Origin: Marinicella sp.
GTDB lineage: Bacteria > Pseudomonadota > Gammaproteobacteria > Xanthomonadales > Marinicellaceae
DNA length: 64,000 nt
Direction of reading: 5' to 3'
NCBI GenBank assembly: GCA_028284365.1
Contig: JANQRW010000085.1
Span: forward strand, 38,943 to 102,942
Shown: positions 9,068-18,032 of the stretch, piece after piece
How positions within the stretch are numbered: the stretch's first letter is position 1
How the letters are laid out: every line of letters begins with the position of its first letter
Notes under the pieces: generated by a model
Seen by the model: the letters and a program-made list of their open reading frames with translations, nothing else
The model's database searches: none
Told to the model about the DNA's origin: nothing
Made by a program: the position numbers and the translations under genes

Positions 9068-10614
9068 GTCAGGATCGTTTATCACATTTCCATGGTGGCT
9101 TGGTGTTACGGCACCATAAAAAAATGTCTTGTGAACACAGTTTGGCCAACGCTGGTATCCCTGAAAAACTAATCATCGCCATCAAAGCCAATCGAGGACA
9201 TGCCTCTGAACCAACTGTTGAAATTGGTGATGTGGTACTAAAAGGGCAAGTGATTGCTCAGCCAACCCACCCTTTGGGTACTGTTTATCATGCACCCACT
9301 TCTGGCCAGATTATCGCTATAGAGACCAACGATACCGCCAGTCCAGACGCTGAACCAGCCACGTGCATCATCGTCAAGACTGATGGCAAAGATGAATGGC
9401 CACCAAGGCCAGATCCACCAAAACTGCCTGAAACCGCTCAACAAATCATCACCCAAATTAGCGCGGCGGGCATTATTGGCATGGGAGGCGCTGGTTTTCC
9501 TACGCATGTCAAATACAACACGGCACAAACAGACAAAACAATCACACTGATCATCAACGGTGCCGAATGTGAGCCTTATATTTCTTGTGATGAACGTTTG
9601 ATGCTGGATCAACCAGCAGCCATAGTCAAAGGCACAGTTTGGTTACTCAAAGCTGCTCAAGCCAGCAAGGCGATCATTGCCATTGAAGACAATATTGGTG
9701 GTGTTAAAAAGCGCCTTGATGCCGAAATTAAACAACAGGGTTTATTGGCCCAAGGGTATGAGCTGACTGTAGTTAAAGTGCCTACAATATATCCTACTGG
9801 TGGTGAAAAACAATTGATCAAAGTTTTGACTGGACTGGAAGTACCGAGTGGGTTAACGCCATTATCGTTGGGTTTGATCATGCAAAATGTAGCCACTGCC
9901 AAAGCGGTCTATGATGCCATTGAATTAGATGAGCCATTAATGAAGCGTGTGGTGACAGTCACCGGTGATGCCATCAATGCGCCACGCAACTATGAAGCCA
10001 TGATTGGCACGCCCTTTGAACACTTGCTCAATTTAGCTGATTGTGATTTTGTTGCGCTGGATAAGCTGATTATAGGTGGCCCCATGATGGGTTACGCGAT
10101 GCCACATGAACACATTGGCATAGAAAAAACCACCAATTGTCTGTTGGCATTGCCAAGCGATTGCACCAAGCCTGAAATCAAGGCCATGCCCTGTATTCGC
10201 TGTGGTGATTGCGTCAAAGTCTGTCCACAAGAATTATTACCACAACAACTGCTGTGGTACATCAATGGTAGCGACCAACACAATGATTTAGAAAAAGCCC
10301 GCGAACATCATGTGTTTGATTGCATAGAATGTGGCGCCTGTTCTTGGGTTTGCCCAAGTCACATCAACCTGGTGGATTTTTATCGCTTTGCAAAATCTGA
10401 ATTAACTTATTTGGATCATAAAAAAGACAAAGCCCAACAAGCCAAACTACGCCACGATGAACGCGAAGCTCGATTAAAACGCATCAAAGCAGAAAGACAA
10501 GCCAAACGCCGACGGAAAACCTCCAAATTAACAGATAAAAAAGGGGCAAAAGCAGAAATCTCGGCTGTGTTAGCGCGAATCAAAGAACAGGAAAAGGCCA
10601 AGGTCGATGAGTAA
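9064..10614 (+). CDS. rsxC: Ion-translocating oxidoreductase complex subunit C
   Basis: NADH-dehydrogenase-like peripheral subunit of Rnf. The 516-residue protein has a glycine-rich nucleotide/FMN-binding region ([16 protein letters not shown]), a SLBB-type domain, and two 4Fe-4S motifs near the C-terminus ([12 protein letters not shown] and [12 protein letters not shown]). The tail (about 455-516) is a short Lys/Arg/Ala-rich helix. E. coli RsxC (740 residues) has a much longer Ala/Lys-rich repetitive tail, so this is the compact form. It overlaps rsxB by 4 and rsxD by 8 bases. Confidence 0.95.
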   Translation: MSQDRLSHFHGGLVLRHHKKMSCEHSLANAGIPEKLIIAIKANRGHASEPTVEIGDVVLKGQVIAQPTHPLGTVYHAPTSGQIIAIETNDTASPDAEPATCIIVKTDGKDEWPPRPDPPKLPETAQQIITQISAAGIIGMGGAGFPTHVKYNTAQTDKTITLIINGAECEPYISCDERLMLDQPAAIVKGTVWLLKAAQASKAIIAIEDNIGGVKKRLDAEIKQQGLLAQGYELTVVKVPTIYPTGGEKQLIKVLTGLEVPSGLTPLSLGLIMQNVATAKAVYDAIELDEPLMKRVVTVTGDAINAPRNYEAMIGTPFEHLLNLADCDFVALDKLIIGGPMMGYAMPHEHIGIEKTTNCLLALPSDCTKPEIKAMPCIRCGDCVKVCPQELLPQQLLWYINGSDQHNDLEKAREHHVFDCIECGACSWVCPSHINLVDFYRFAKSELTYLDHKKDKAQQAKLRHDEREARLKRIKAERQAKRRRKTSKLTDKKGAKAEISAVLARIKEQEKAKVDE

Positions 10615-11683
10615 TCCAACGATCAATAAACTCAATATCAGTGGCGCGCCACACATTCCACCACGTATCAGTGTACAAAAGGTGATGCTGTGGGTTTGTT
10701 TGGCTCTGCTACCAGCCACTTTAGCGCATGTCTATTATTTTGGCCTGGGAATTTTACTGCAAATGGTACTGGCAATCGGTAGTGCTTATTTATTTGAATG
10801 GTGGTGCCTGAAATGGCGCCACCAACCGGTTCGACCTTTTATCACTGACCTCAGTGCTTTGGTCACGGCCTGGTTGTTTGTGCTCTGCATCTCACCAGTT
10901 GCTCCTTGGTATGTATCAGTGGTGGGGATGTTCTTTGCTGTTGTCGTGGCCAAACACTTATTTGGAGGACTTGGACACAACATATTCAACCCTGCCATGG
11001 TGGGTTTCTGTGTCATTCTGGTCGCATTTCCTCAGTCCATGTCATTGTGGTTACCTCCAGTGGGCTTAATGGAAGTCATGGATTCCATCAAAACCTTAAG
11101 TATACTCGAAATAATCGACTGGGTTTTCACTGGAGGAGCCAATGAACACATTGATGCCGTGACTGCAGCAACACCCTTATCAGCGGTACAAACCGGGCTA
11201 CAACAAGGTTTCAGTTTAAGTGAAGTGACAGCACAGCCCATTTTTGGAGATTTGGGTGGAATGGGGTGGGAATGGATTGCCAATTGGTTATTTATCGGGG
11301 GTGCAGTGTTGTTATACAAACGCATCATTACATGGCACATTCCAGCAGCAGTTTTGATGACCACAATTGCAGCAGCTACACCTTTCTATCTGTTTAATGC
11401 TGATGTCTTTATGTCACCACAACAACATGTGTTTTCTGGCGGTATCATGTTGGCAGCTTTCTTTGTTGCTACCGATCCAACATCTGGCTGTTCATCATTC
11501 CGTGGCAAAATTATTTTTGGGGCCGGTGTCGCTATATTAACAGTGTTGATTCGTAATTTTGGGGCGTTCCCTGATGGCGTAGCCTTTGCCGTTTTATTGA
11601 TGAACATGTCTGCACCTTTGATTGACAGATTAACCATTCCCAACCCTTACGGCAAAAAACCAAAGGTCAATGATCATGGCTGA
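10607..11683 (+). CDS. rsxD: Ion-translocating oxidoreductase complex subunit D
   Basis: Polytopic membrane subunit (358 residues; E. coli 352) carrying a covalent FMN. The flavinylation site is the Thr in DAVTAATPLSAVQ, close to the family S(T)GAT-type motif. The segments KHLFGGLGHNIFNPAMVG and ATDPTSGCSSFRGKIIFG are typical of RnfD/NqrB. The start overlaps rsxC by 8 bases and the end overlaps rsxG, as expected in this tightly packed operon. Confidence 0.95.
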   Translation: MSNPTINKLNISGAPHIPPRISVQKVMLWVCLALLPATLAHVYYFGLGILLQMVLAIGSAYLFEWWCLKWRHQPVRPFITDLSALVTAWLFVLCISPVAPWYVSVVGMFFAVVVAKHLFGGLGHNIFNPAMVGFCVILVAFPQSMSLWLPPVGLMEVMDSIKTLSILEIIDWVFTGGANEHIDAVTAATPLSAVQTGLQQGFSLSEVTAQPIFGDLGGMGWEWIANWLFIGGAVLLYKRIITWHIPAAVLMTTIAAATPFYLFNADVFMSPQQHVFSGGIMLAAFFVATDPTSGCSSFRGKIIFGAGVAILTVLIRNFGAFPDGVAFAVLLMNMSAPLIDRLTIPNPYGKKPKVNDHG

Positions 11684-12338
11684 TGAATCGGTGAAACAGC
11701 AAACCAAACCATTAGATAAAAAATGGTTATTGCCAGTTATTCTGAGCATAATGACGCTATTCACCAGTGGTTTATTGATGCTCAGCCATGCGCTCACTGC
11801 TGCAAAAATTACTGCCATTAAGTTGGAGAACAAACTGGCATCCTTGCACCGGATTATCCCAAGTGAACTCATCAACAACGACCTGTTAGCAGATGCCGTT
11901 GATGTATATGAACCCACCAAACTTGGTCACAGACGAACTGAACAACTTTATTTAGGTACACTCAATGGCCAACTTAAACTGCTGGCGATACCTGTCACCG
12001 CCCGCAATGGTTATTCAGGTGATATTGAACTACTGGTCGGAGTACACGTTGGTGGTGAGCTCAATGGCCAAATCACTGCAGTAGAAATCATTGCCCACAA
12101 AGAAACACCTGGGTTGGGCGATTTGATTGAACCGGGAAAAAGTGATTGGATACAACAATTCCCCAATAAATCTCTACAACAACCAGATATAAAAAACTGG
12201 AAAGTCAAAAAAGATCAAGGTGAGTTTGACCAAATCACTGCTGCCACCATCACACCACGAGCAGTGGTAAACGCGGTTAAACAAGCCTTGTTGTTCTACC
12301 AAGAATACACCCAGAAAAAGGATACAGGACATGAGTGA
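11676..12338 (+). CDS. rsxG: Ion-translocating oxidoreductase complex subunit G
   Basis: Membrane-anchored periplasmic flavoprotein subunit of Rnf. About 220 residues, with one N-terminal transmembrane segment (LLPVILSIMTLFTSGLLML) and an FMN_bind domain. The covalent FMN site is a Thr in FDQITAATITPRAVVNAV, corresponding to the SGATxT motif. HKETPGLGDLI is another family motif. I prefer the ATG at 11676 because AAGG lies 9 bases upstream; the ATG at 11670 has that site only 3 bases away. It overlaps rsxE by 8 bases. Confidence 0.93.
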   Translation: MADESVKQQTKPLDKKWLLPVILSIMTLFTSGLLMLSHALTAAKITAIKLENKLASLHRIIPSELINNDLLADAVDVYEPTKLGHRRTEQLYLGTLNGQLKLLAIPVTARNGYSGDIELLVGVHVGGELNGQITAVEIIAHKETPGLGDLIEPGKSDWIQQFPNKSLQQPDIKNWKVKKDQGEFDQITAATITPRAVVNAVKQALLFYQEYTQKKDTGHE

Positions 12339-12987
12339 ATTCATCCGCACAAGGTTATTCGATAACAATGCTGCTTTGGTACAAATGCTTGGCTTGTGCC
12401 CACTGTTGGCCGTTTCAAACACTGCCATCAATGCCTTGGGTATGGGCTTGGCCACCATTGCAGTCGTGGTGGTTACCAACTTTTTAGTCTCAATCATTCA
12501 GCCCATCACCAAAAAGGAAATTCGTATTCCCTTATTCGTGTTACTCATAGCCAGTGTAGTCACCACCCTAGAAATGATGATGAATGCGTATTTTCATCAA
12601 TTGTATTTAACCCTGGGGATATTCATTCCCTTGATCGTAACCAATTGTTTAATTATGGCTCGAGCTGAAGCTTTTGCTTCAAAAAACCCTTGGTGGATTT
12701 CAATTAAAGATGGTTTTTTTGTCGGTTTGGGTTTTGCACTGGTGATGTTTGTGATCGGCATCATGCGTGAAGTCATCGGCCAGGGCACCCTATTCAGCCA
12801 AGCACATTTACTGTTTGGCGATTTAGGCCATTACATTGAATTGACGTTAATTTCTAACTATAACGGTTTTCTGATAGCCATTTTACCGCCAGGAGCATTC
12901 TTCGCTCTGGGTATATTAGTTGCTATCAAGAACAGATCAGATCAAAAAGTTGCCTCCAGCCAAAAACAAACAGCTGTTAATGACTGA
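12331..12987 (+). CDS. rsxE: Ion-translocating oxidoreductase complex subunit E
   Basis: Last Rnf subunit, the membrane partner and paralogue of RnfA. The 218-residue protein has six predicted hydrophobic segments and the family motifs NNAALVQMLGLCPLLAVS and VTNCLIMARAEAFA, with the conserved Cys of each half. It ends 8 bases inside the start of the next gene (GIY-YIG protein), suggesting that gene is read from the same transcript. Confidence 0.95.
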   Translation: MSEFIRTRLFDNNAALVQMLGLCPLLAVSNTAINALGMGLATIAVVVVTNFLVSIIQPITKKEIRIPLFVLLIASVVTTLEMMMNAYFHQLYLTLGIFIPLIVTNCLIMARAEAFASKNPWWISIKDGFFVGLGFALVMFVIGIMREVIGQGTLFSQAHLLFGDLGHYIELTLISNYNGFLIAILPPGAFFALGILVAIKNRSDQKVASSQKQTAVND

Positions 12988-13279
12988 AGCCAAAGACTAT
13001 TTTCTATATGTGTTATTGTGCGATCAAAAGATTCTGTATACAGGTATTGCCATCGACCCCAAAACACGTTTAGCTCAACACCAACAAGGACATCCTTATG
13101 GTGCTAAATTCACCCGTCGTTTTAAAAAGCTTGAAATCGTTTATCAAGTCAAAGTTGGCAACCGCGCCACTGCTCAATCAATTGAAACTAAAGTAAAGAA
13201 ATGTAGCTCATCAGCCAAACAAACCATCATTTCAAAACAGTTTGATTTTGATCAGCTAGTTCAATTCATTCAACGCTAG
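12980..13279 (+). CDS. GIY-YIG nuclease-superfamily protein (YhbQ/UPF0213 type)
   Basis: A 99-residue single-domain protein starting MTEAKDYFLYVLLCDQK. It has the GIY-YIG pattern (YVLLC then ILYTGIA), the conserved Arg (DPKTRLAQH), the Lys/Tyr-rich HQQGHPYGAKFTRRF segment and the catalytic-type Glu (AQSIETKVKK). This matches the small stand-alone YhbQ-like family, whose role is poorly defined (DNA repair has been proposed). The ATG at 12980 overlaps rsxE by 8 bases; an in-frame ATG at 12920 lies deep in rsxE and is unlikely. The 3' end overlaps the convergent gene by 24 bases. Confidence 0.85.
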   Translation: MTEAKDYFLYVLLCDQKILYTGIAIDPKTRLAQHQQGHPYGAKFTRRFKKLEIVYQVKVGNRATAQSIETKVKKCSSSAKQTIISKQFDFDQLVQFIQR

Positions 13280-14662
13280 AGCACTGCTTGCAATGACCTT
13301 TCTGGTAGCCGCCAACGGTGCTTCGTCGTTTAATACAATCTGTCCACTGGCATTTTTTTCCACCCCTAAATTAAGCAACAGCGATTGGTATTCAGGGAAC
13401 GATTTTCGCAACGCTTCTTGTTGATACAATTCAGAAAAAACATTCGTTTTTGTGATGGTGTCAAGCTTGGAAAAAAGTTGTTTCGCTGACCAACTTCGCC
13501 CTTTTCCCAAACAACAACCCTGTAAGCCACTCAGCGCATCAGATAAAGTTACTTGACCGTGGGTTTGTTGTTGCAAAGCCACTTCTGCTTTCAAGGCAAT
13601 TACAGCACCACCCCAATACATTTGCATGTTATGACGGCGGTTTGATTTTTTTAAAACAGGTGCACTACTCTTAGCCGCAGACTTACTGCCACGTTCAAAA
13701 CCTGCCACTAATTTGCGCCACGCTGTTTTCTCATCCAACAACCCTGTTTTTAGCCTGCTTATGTTTTGATGATAACTCGCGAAACCTTCTGATAACCACC
13801 GATCATAAGGCAAGTAAGGCGTTAACAGGTCGCTGAACTCATGTGGTGCCGTCCAATCAGCCATCAGTTGTGCTTCACTTTTATTGGCATTCACTACAAA
13901 TAAGACGCCTTGACCACCACCGCGGTTCACTTGTCCCCAAGGAACCACACCACCGTGACCATTAACCAAAATGACCAATATCTGAACATCATCCAAAGGA
14001 AAACCACCTGCCACATGAGCAACTGAACTGGCCATGGTTTTAATCCAGTGACTTAACTTTTTTTGCTTGTGCCGATAAGCTCCTGGCATGATGGCCAATC
14101 GAAGTTTAGCATCGCCCAGAGTAATCTCTTCTAATTGTAGTTCTCCAATAGCAATATAACCATCTGAATATCGAGGACTGGGTTTCTGTTGATATGAAGT
14201 TTGCTGAACGGTTCGGTTTAACAATCGCCAAGGAGTGGATATTTTGATGTGTGAAGGGTGCTTAAAATCAACTCTTGGCATGATCCGCACACTCAAGTCA
14301 TTGGGCTGCCACAACATGGCATCAATTTTTATCAGAAGCTGTTCCCCGTGCTGTTTTAACTGTCTGGAATTAACACTTTTGGCTCTGATATCATAAGACA
14401 GACAACCGGCCTGACCATCAGCTAGTTCAATATAGCCACGATAAACCTGGGCTCTTTGGTTTTGCCATTTGATGTTGGATGAAGCTGCTTGTAACTGTCG
14501 ATCATTGGCTTCAACATAATCTGGAGCTGAAACAAAACAATGTTTGACCTGAAAAATTTGTTGATCTGATAAATAATTGATGGTTATCTGGTCTGCAATC
14601 GCATTCGAGGTGATAGCAGTCAATATCGGCAGAACCAAAGTACAGTACTTTCTTTCTTGCAT
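13256..14662 (-). CDS. Exported protein related to M61-type gluzincin peptidases, active site degenerate
   Basis: A 468-residue protein with a signal peptide (cleavage likely after TAITSNAIA). The central part carries a gluzincin-like block: PHEFSDLL followed after a short spacer by DRWLSEGFASYHQN. The second resembles the third zinc-ligand motif (SEGFxSY) of M1/M61 peptidases. The first should read HExxH, but the second His is replaced, giving HEFSD. The protein may be inactive or use other ligands. No C-terminal PDZ domain, common in M61, is evident. Its 3' end overlaps the GIY-YIG gene tail to tail by 24 bases. Confidence 0.65.
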   Translation of the reverse strand: MQERKYCTLVLPILTAITSNAIADQITINYLSDQQIFQVKHCFVSAPDYVEANDRQLQAASSNIKWQNQRAQVYRGYIELADGQAGCLSYDIRAKSVNSRQLKQHGEQLLIKIDAMLWQPNDLSVRIMPRVDFKHPSHIKISTPWRLLNRTVQQTSYQQKPSPRYSDGYIAIGELQLEEITLGDAKLRLAIMPGAYRHKQKKLSHWIKTMASSVAHVAGGFPLDDVQILVILVNGHGGVVPWGQVNRGGGQGVLFVVNANKSEAQLMADWTAPHEFSDLLTPYLPYDRWLSEGFASYHQNISRLKTGLLDEKTAWRKLVAGFERGSKSAAKSSAPVLKKSNRRHNMQMYWGGAVIALKAEVALQQQTHGQVTLSDALSGLQGCCLGKGRSWSAKQLFSKLDTITKTNVFSELYQQEALRKSFPEYQSLLLNLGVEKNASGQIVLNDEAPLAATRKVIASSALALNELN

Positions 14663-14749
14663 GGTATGTTTTTATAAAGTTGCTGCCCCATAACGCTCAA
14701 CCTGATAATCAGACTATAAAACTTGAAAATAATTCAATGTTTCACGATT

Positions 14750-15229
14750 TTAATCAATAGCGCATCGATAAGCCGTGAAATACCAGACATTGATGATCAA
14801 CTCATCTTGCAGTTCATAGACCGATAAACTGCATTGAGTTTGAGTCTTGCCTTCTTGGTTCTTCCAAATGGCTCGTTCAACCTGATGAATAAACTTTGCT
14901 TCTTGCTTAGATGATACGACTTCTGATTGAGCCGACGTATTTTGTATGAAATAAGTTCCAAGAAACTCAGCCAAGGCATTTTTACCTACCGTTTCCGTAT
15001 AAATCTGATCATTATTGATGAACATATAGCGCACATCTTGATGAACCATGGTTAACATGGCATCAGCATCATGTGCATTATAAGCATTAACAAATTTAAC
15101 GGCCAGATTACCTGTTTTACCTTGCTGCTCCTTTTTAGTTACATTGAAATTAATGTGACAAGCACTTAATGAGCTTAAAATAGCAAACCCCAATGTGATG
15201 GCCAAAAATACTTTAATCCGTATATTCAA
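14750..15229 (-). CDS. NTF2-like (SnoaL-type) lipoprotein
   Basis: A 159-residue protein with a lipoprotein signal (LSSLSAC, lipid Cys near residue 24). The mature domain has the pattern of the NTF2-like fold: an N-terminal helix (LAVKFVNAYNAHDADAMLTM), then HQDVRYMFINNDQIYTETVG and a beta-rich C-terminus ending TAYRCAID. This fold serves as ligand-binding pocket or small enzyme and the sequence does not say which. The start overlaps dolP by 17 bases, so translation is probably coupled. It follows dolP in a block otherwise like the E. coli rsmI-lpoA-yraN-diaA-dolP region. Confidence 0.7.
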   Translation of the reverse strand: MNIRIKVFLAITLGFAILSSLSACHINFNVTKKEQQGKTGNLAVKFVNAYNAHDADAMLTMVHQDVRYMFINNDQIYTETVGKNALAEFLGTYFIQNTSAQSEVVSSKQEAKFIHQVERAIWKNQEGKTQTQCSLSVYELQDELIINVWYFTAYRCAID

Positions 15230-15803
15230 AAATCTTTACCACTCTATCAACGCCACGTAAGTGTCTGATTCGCTCAACCACTGCATCTGCCTCATCGCGA
15301 CTTACTATACCCATCAAGTACACTTCACGATTTGCGGTAGTGATGTGCACACGAGTTGGATCAAAACCTTCCATATTAATTTTCAACAAAGATGCTTTGG
15401 CTTTTGAACCTAAATAACTGTCTTTACTGCGTTTACCAATGTGTGGAATTTCATCAACCAATTTCAACTCATTGACCACATTGATCACACCATCCTTGAT
15501 CGCGGCAGCATCTTCCGCCTTGATGCGATCATCTTGGCTTTTAACTTCACCAGCCAACAAAACCACACCGTTGTATGATTCAACTTTGATGCGGCTATCG
15601 TCCACCAGTGATTTTCTGATTTCATTTTTAACACTTGCCATAATGATTTTATCATCTAAAACCTGGCCGGCAGTGCGGCGATCGTGAGCAATATTAACAC
15701 CGGTGACTATAGCACCCCCGATTAAAACTGGTGCACAAGCAGTTAAACCACTCAGTAAAAATAAGCCCAAGATGCCAGCTTTGATGATTTGGGTAGGTTT
15801 CAT
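15213..15803 (-). CDS. dolP: BON-domain outer-membrane lipoprotein DolP (YraP)
   Basis: A 196-residue lipoprotein with lipobox LSGLTAC and two BON domains (about 55-115, with VKNEIRKSLVDDSRIKVESY and GVVLLAGEVKSQ, and 125-195, with KASLLKINMEGFDP and VYLMGIVSRDEADAVVERI). DolP binds anionic phospholipids and supports outer-membrane integrity and BAM function. I choose the ATG at 15803 (MKPTQIIKAG), which has GAGGA about 8 bases upstream; an in-frame ATG at 15818 contains that site. E. coli DolP is 191 residues. It lies downstream of yraN; diaA, which sits between them in E. coli, is absent. Confidence 0.9.
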   Translation of the reverse strand: MKPTQIIKAGILGLFLLSGLTACAPVLIGGAIVTGVNIAHDRRTAGQVLDDKIIMASVKNEIRKSLVDDSRIKVESYNGVVLLAGEVKSQDDRIKAEDAAAIKDGVINVVNELKLVDEIPHIGKRSKDSYLGSKAKASLLKINMEGFDPTRVHITTANREVYLMGIVSRDEADAVVERIRHLRGVDRVVKIFEYTD

Positions 15804-15857
15804 TGTTTCATTCCTCATTGATATATATTGTATTTGACACTTTGGACAAACAAGAAT

Positions 15858-16265
15858 TCAGTAAAAAGCGTGTTTTAACCAAGTAACCTGATTATCGTTT
15901 AAATGTTGATCAATAGCGACCACATCAAAACGTAAATCCACTTGATCTGATAATTGTTGTCGTTGTAGATACAACTGCGCTGTTCTAATGATTTTTTGCT
16001 GCTTGCTTTTGGTAACTGTCTCAGCAGCATGTGCCCAATCATTACGGGCCCTGTATTTCACTTCAACAAACACCAATGTTTGCTCATCACGCATAATTAA
16101 ATCAATTTCACCCAACCTGGTGTTGTAATTTTTTTGTAATAACTTCAACCCTTGATGCTTCAAGTATTTTGCGGCAAAAGTCTCTGCTTTTAAGCCTTGA
16201 TTCAACTTATCGTCAGATTTAACTAAGGTAAGGCAACGATAGAGCCATTGTTGTATTGTGCCCAC
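15858..16265 (-). CDS. yraN: UPF0102 (YraN) family endonuclease-like protein
   Basis: A 135-residue protein with the nuclease-like core of the YraN family: GLKAETFAAKYLKHQG, NTRLGEIDLIMRDEQTLVFVEVKYR (the GEIDLI...FVEVK restriction-endonuclease-type acidic motif) and KQQKIIRTAQLYL. The start is GTG at 16265, inside lpoA (43-base overlap), supported by GAGG 6 bases upstream. The exact cellular role of YraN is not established. The neighbours lpoA and rsmI are the conserved ones. Confidence 0.9.
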   Translation of the reverse strand: MGTIQQWLYRCLTLVKSDDKLNQGLKAETFAAKYLKHQGLKLLQKNYNTRLGEIDLIMRDEQTLVFVEVKYRARNDWAHAAETVTKSKQQKIIRTAQLYLQRQQLSDQVDLRFDVVAIDQHLNDNQVTWLKHAFY

Positions 16266-17992
16266 TTAAGACCTCTTCTGAATTGTCCATCAAAACCTAA
16301 ATTAATCTTTCCGGTTAAACCATCTATAACACCTGTGTTCAAACGACTCATCCACTGTAACCGAGTAATTAATTGATAAGCATCAAAACCAAGTGCAAAT
16401 AATTTTTTACTGGAAGTTATTCGATTCAAGTCAAAAGGTAGAATTTCCATGAGTTGACTGCTGGGCAATTCTATTGGGCTGATGGCAAATTTCACCCCTT
16501 GTAAATCACGGTTGTGTTGCTCATTGTTCAGGCCATTAAACACATGCGAAGTGGCATAAACTGGCACCTCACCTGCATGGTGAAATTTTAATTGTGGCAC
16601 TATCAGGCGTGCGAATTCAGGTCGTGCCGCCAAAAAGATTGCATCCATATCAGACCGAACCACTTCATCCGATGACAAATCTGTTTTCAAGAAGCCTTGT
16701 AAGTTCTTGGCCCTGAGTTGACTCTCAATCAAGCCCAAAGATTTTCTGAGTTGAGCAGAGTAATCATTTTGTTCAGCCTGGAAGTAGCTGTTATCAATGA
16801 TCTGGCCTCCCAAGTCCACAAAACGCTGTGCAAAAGCCTGAGTCATGCGCTCTCCCCAAGGTTCATTCGGGGCTATAATAAAAACGCGTCTTTGGCCATC
16901 CTCATACATGCGCTCAGCAGCTTGCTGTGCTTCACCTTCGGGAGACAGGGTAAACTGAAAATGATCGGACTCTGATTGGTTCAGCAAAACCACTGGTATC
17001 GCTGGCGCGGGCATCTGCTCCACCATCCCAATTGAAGCTTTGTCCAATGGCCCAATGATCATATCGACCCCATTTTCCTGTGCGGCATACCATGCAGTCG
17101 ATAAGTTCTCAGCCTGGCTACCTGTGTCATAAAATTGCAACTCATATTCGTTAAGTTCATCCGCCACTGATGCTGTAAGCATGCCTCTTTGGACTGCCTT
17201 TGCTGCGGATGAAAACCGGCCTGATAGTGGCAATAGCACAGCCACAGTCTGTTGTGTTTTCACCTCGTTCATATCGAGGAAATACTGTCCCGCAGGGTGT
17301 TCAGGCCATTGCAAACTCCAATTGGCACCTGAGATACCATCAGCGCCAAAATTGACATAAGCAGCTTCAAGCCAACCTTGAGTAATGGTATCGTAAGTGG
17401 CATCACCAATCGCTAAAATCAAATCATCTTCCTTGATGCGAATTAAGTTGTTAACAATTTGATTACGCCAAACCTGATTCATTAATTCATCATCAGCCAA
17501 ACGTTCCAATTGCACCAAAGCTGCAACAGACTCTAAATACTTTTTATTGGTTTGTAAGCATTGGGCACGTATTTGCCAATACCTGTGTTGCCAAGCGGCG
17601 TTCAGATTATGAATGTCAACTTGGTCAGTTTGTGCAATCGCTTGGGCACAATGATCCTCCTCTGCTGACAATTCAGCCTCAATTATTTTAACTTCAGAGG
17701 CTTGTGTATTTGGTTCATTCAATAATTTCCACACTTGAGTCACTTCACCCAAGTGTTTCCAGGAATCCAGCAAAGCGATATAAACTTCAACATCGTTATT
17801 ATTGCGGTTCCATGCTTGTGTCAACAAGTCGGTAGCAGCAAAGTAATCTTGCTGTTCATACAGGGCCAAGCCGGCCATCTTGGCCTTGTCATTCGTTGGT
17901 TTCACCCTTGGCCCTGATGGACCAGATCCACATGCAGCCAAAATCAAGGCAAAAACACAAAATAACGACGTATTTTTAATAAATCTATTCAT
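16223..17992 (-). CDS. lpoA: Penicillin-binding protein activator LpoA
   Basis: Outer-membrane lipoprotein that reaches through the periplasm to stimulate the bifunctional synthase PBP1A. The 589-residue protein has a lipobox (ALILAACGSG), an N-terminal TPR-like helical domain (about 35-230) and a C-terminal type I periplasmic-binding-like domain starting near TVAVLLPLSGRFSSAAKAVQ and including DMIIGPLDKASI and FALGFDAYQLI. Length and organisation fit the LpoA/LppC family (E. coli 678, Haemophilus 575). It is divergent from rsmI with a 40-base gap, the arrangement found across gammaproteobacteria. Confidence 0.92.
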   Translation of the reverse strand: MNRFIKNTSLFCVFALILAACGSGPSGPRVKPTNDKAKMAGLALYEQQDYFAATDLLTQAWNRNNNDVEVYIALLDSWKHLGEVTQVWKLLNEPNTQASEVKIIEAELSAEEDHCAQAIAQTDQVDIHNLNAAWQHRYWQIRAQCLQTNKKYLESVAALVQLERLADDELMNQVWRNQIVNNLIRIKEDDLILAIGDATYDTITQGWLEAAYVNFGADGISGANWSLQWPEHPAGQYFLDMNEVKTQQTVAVLLPLSGRFSSAAKAVQRGMLTASVADELNEYELQFYDTGSQAENLSTAWYAAQENGVDMIIGPLDKASIGMVEQMPAPAIPVVLLNQSESDHFQFTLSPEGEAQQAAERMYEDGQRRVFIIAPNEPWGERMTQAFAQRFVDLGGQIIDNSYFQAEQNDYSAQLRKSLGLIESQLRAKNLQGFLKTDLSSDEVVRSDMDAIFLAARPEFARLIVPQLKFHHAGEVPVYATSHVFNGLNNEQHNRDLQGVKFAISPIELPSSQLMEILPFDLNRITSSKKLFALGFDAYQLITRLQWMSRLNTGVIDGLTGKINLGFDGQFRRGLKWAQYNNGSIVALP

Positions 17993-18032
17993 AGTTAGGA
18001 TTTTAACCCAGAAATCATTAAAATACTGTTCG

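Noticed and set aside
9238..9612. Minus-strand 124-codon frame inside rsxC
   Set aside because: Opposite a fully conserved gene, with no ribosome site and no recognisable protein features.
18000..18024. TAAAAT boxes in both directions between lpoA and rsmI as promoters
   Set aside because: Each lies only 8 bases from the start codon it would serve, which would leave practically no leader; the true promoters may lie inside the opposite gene.
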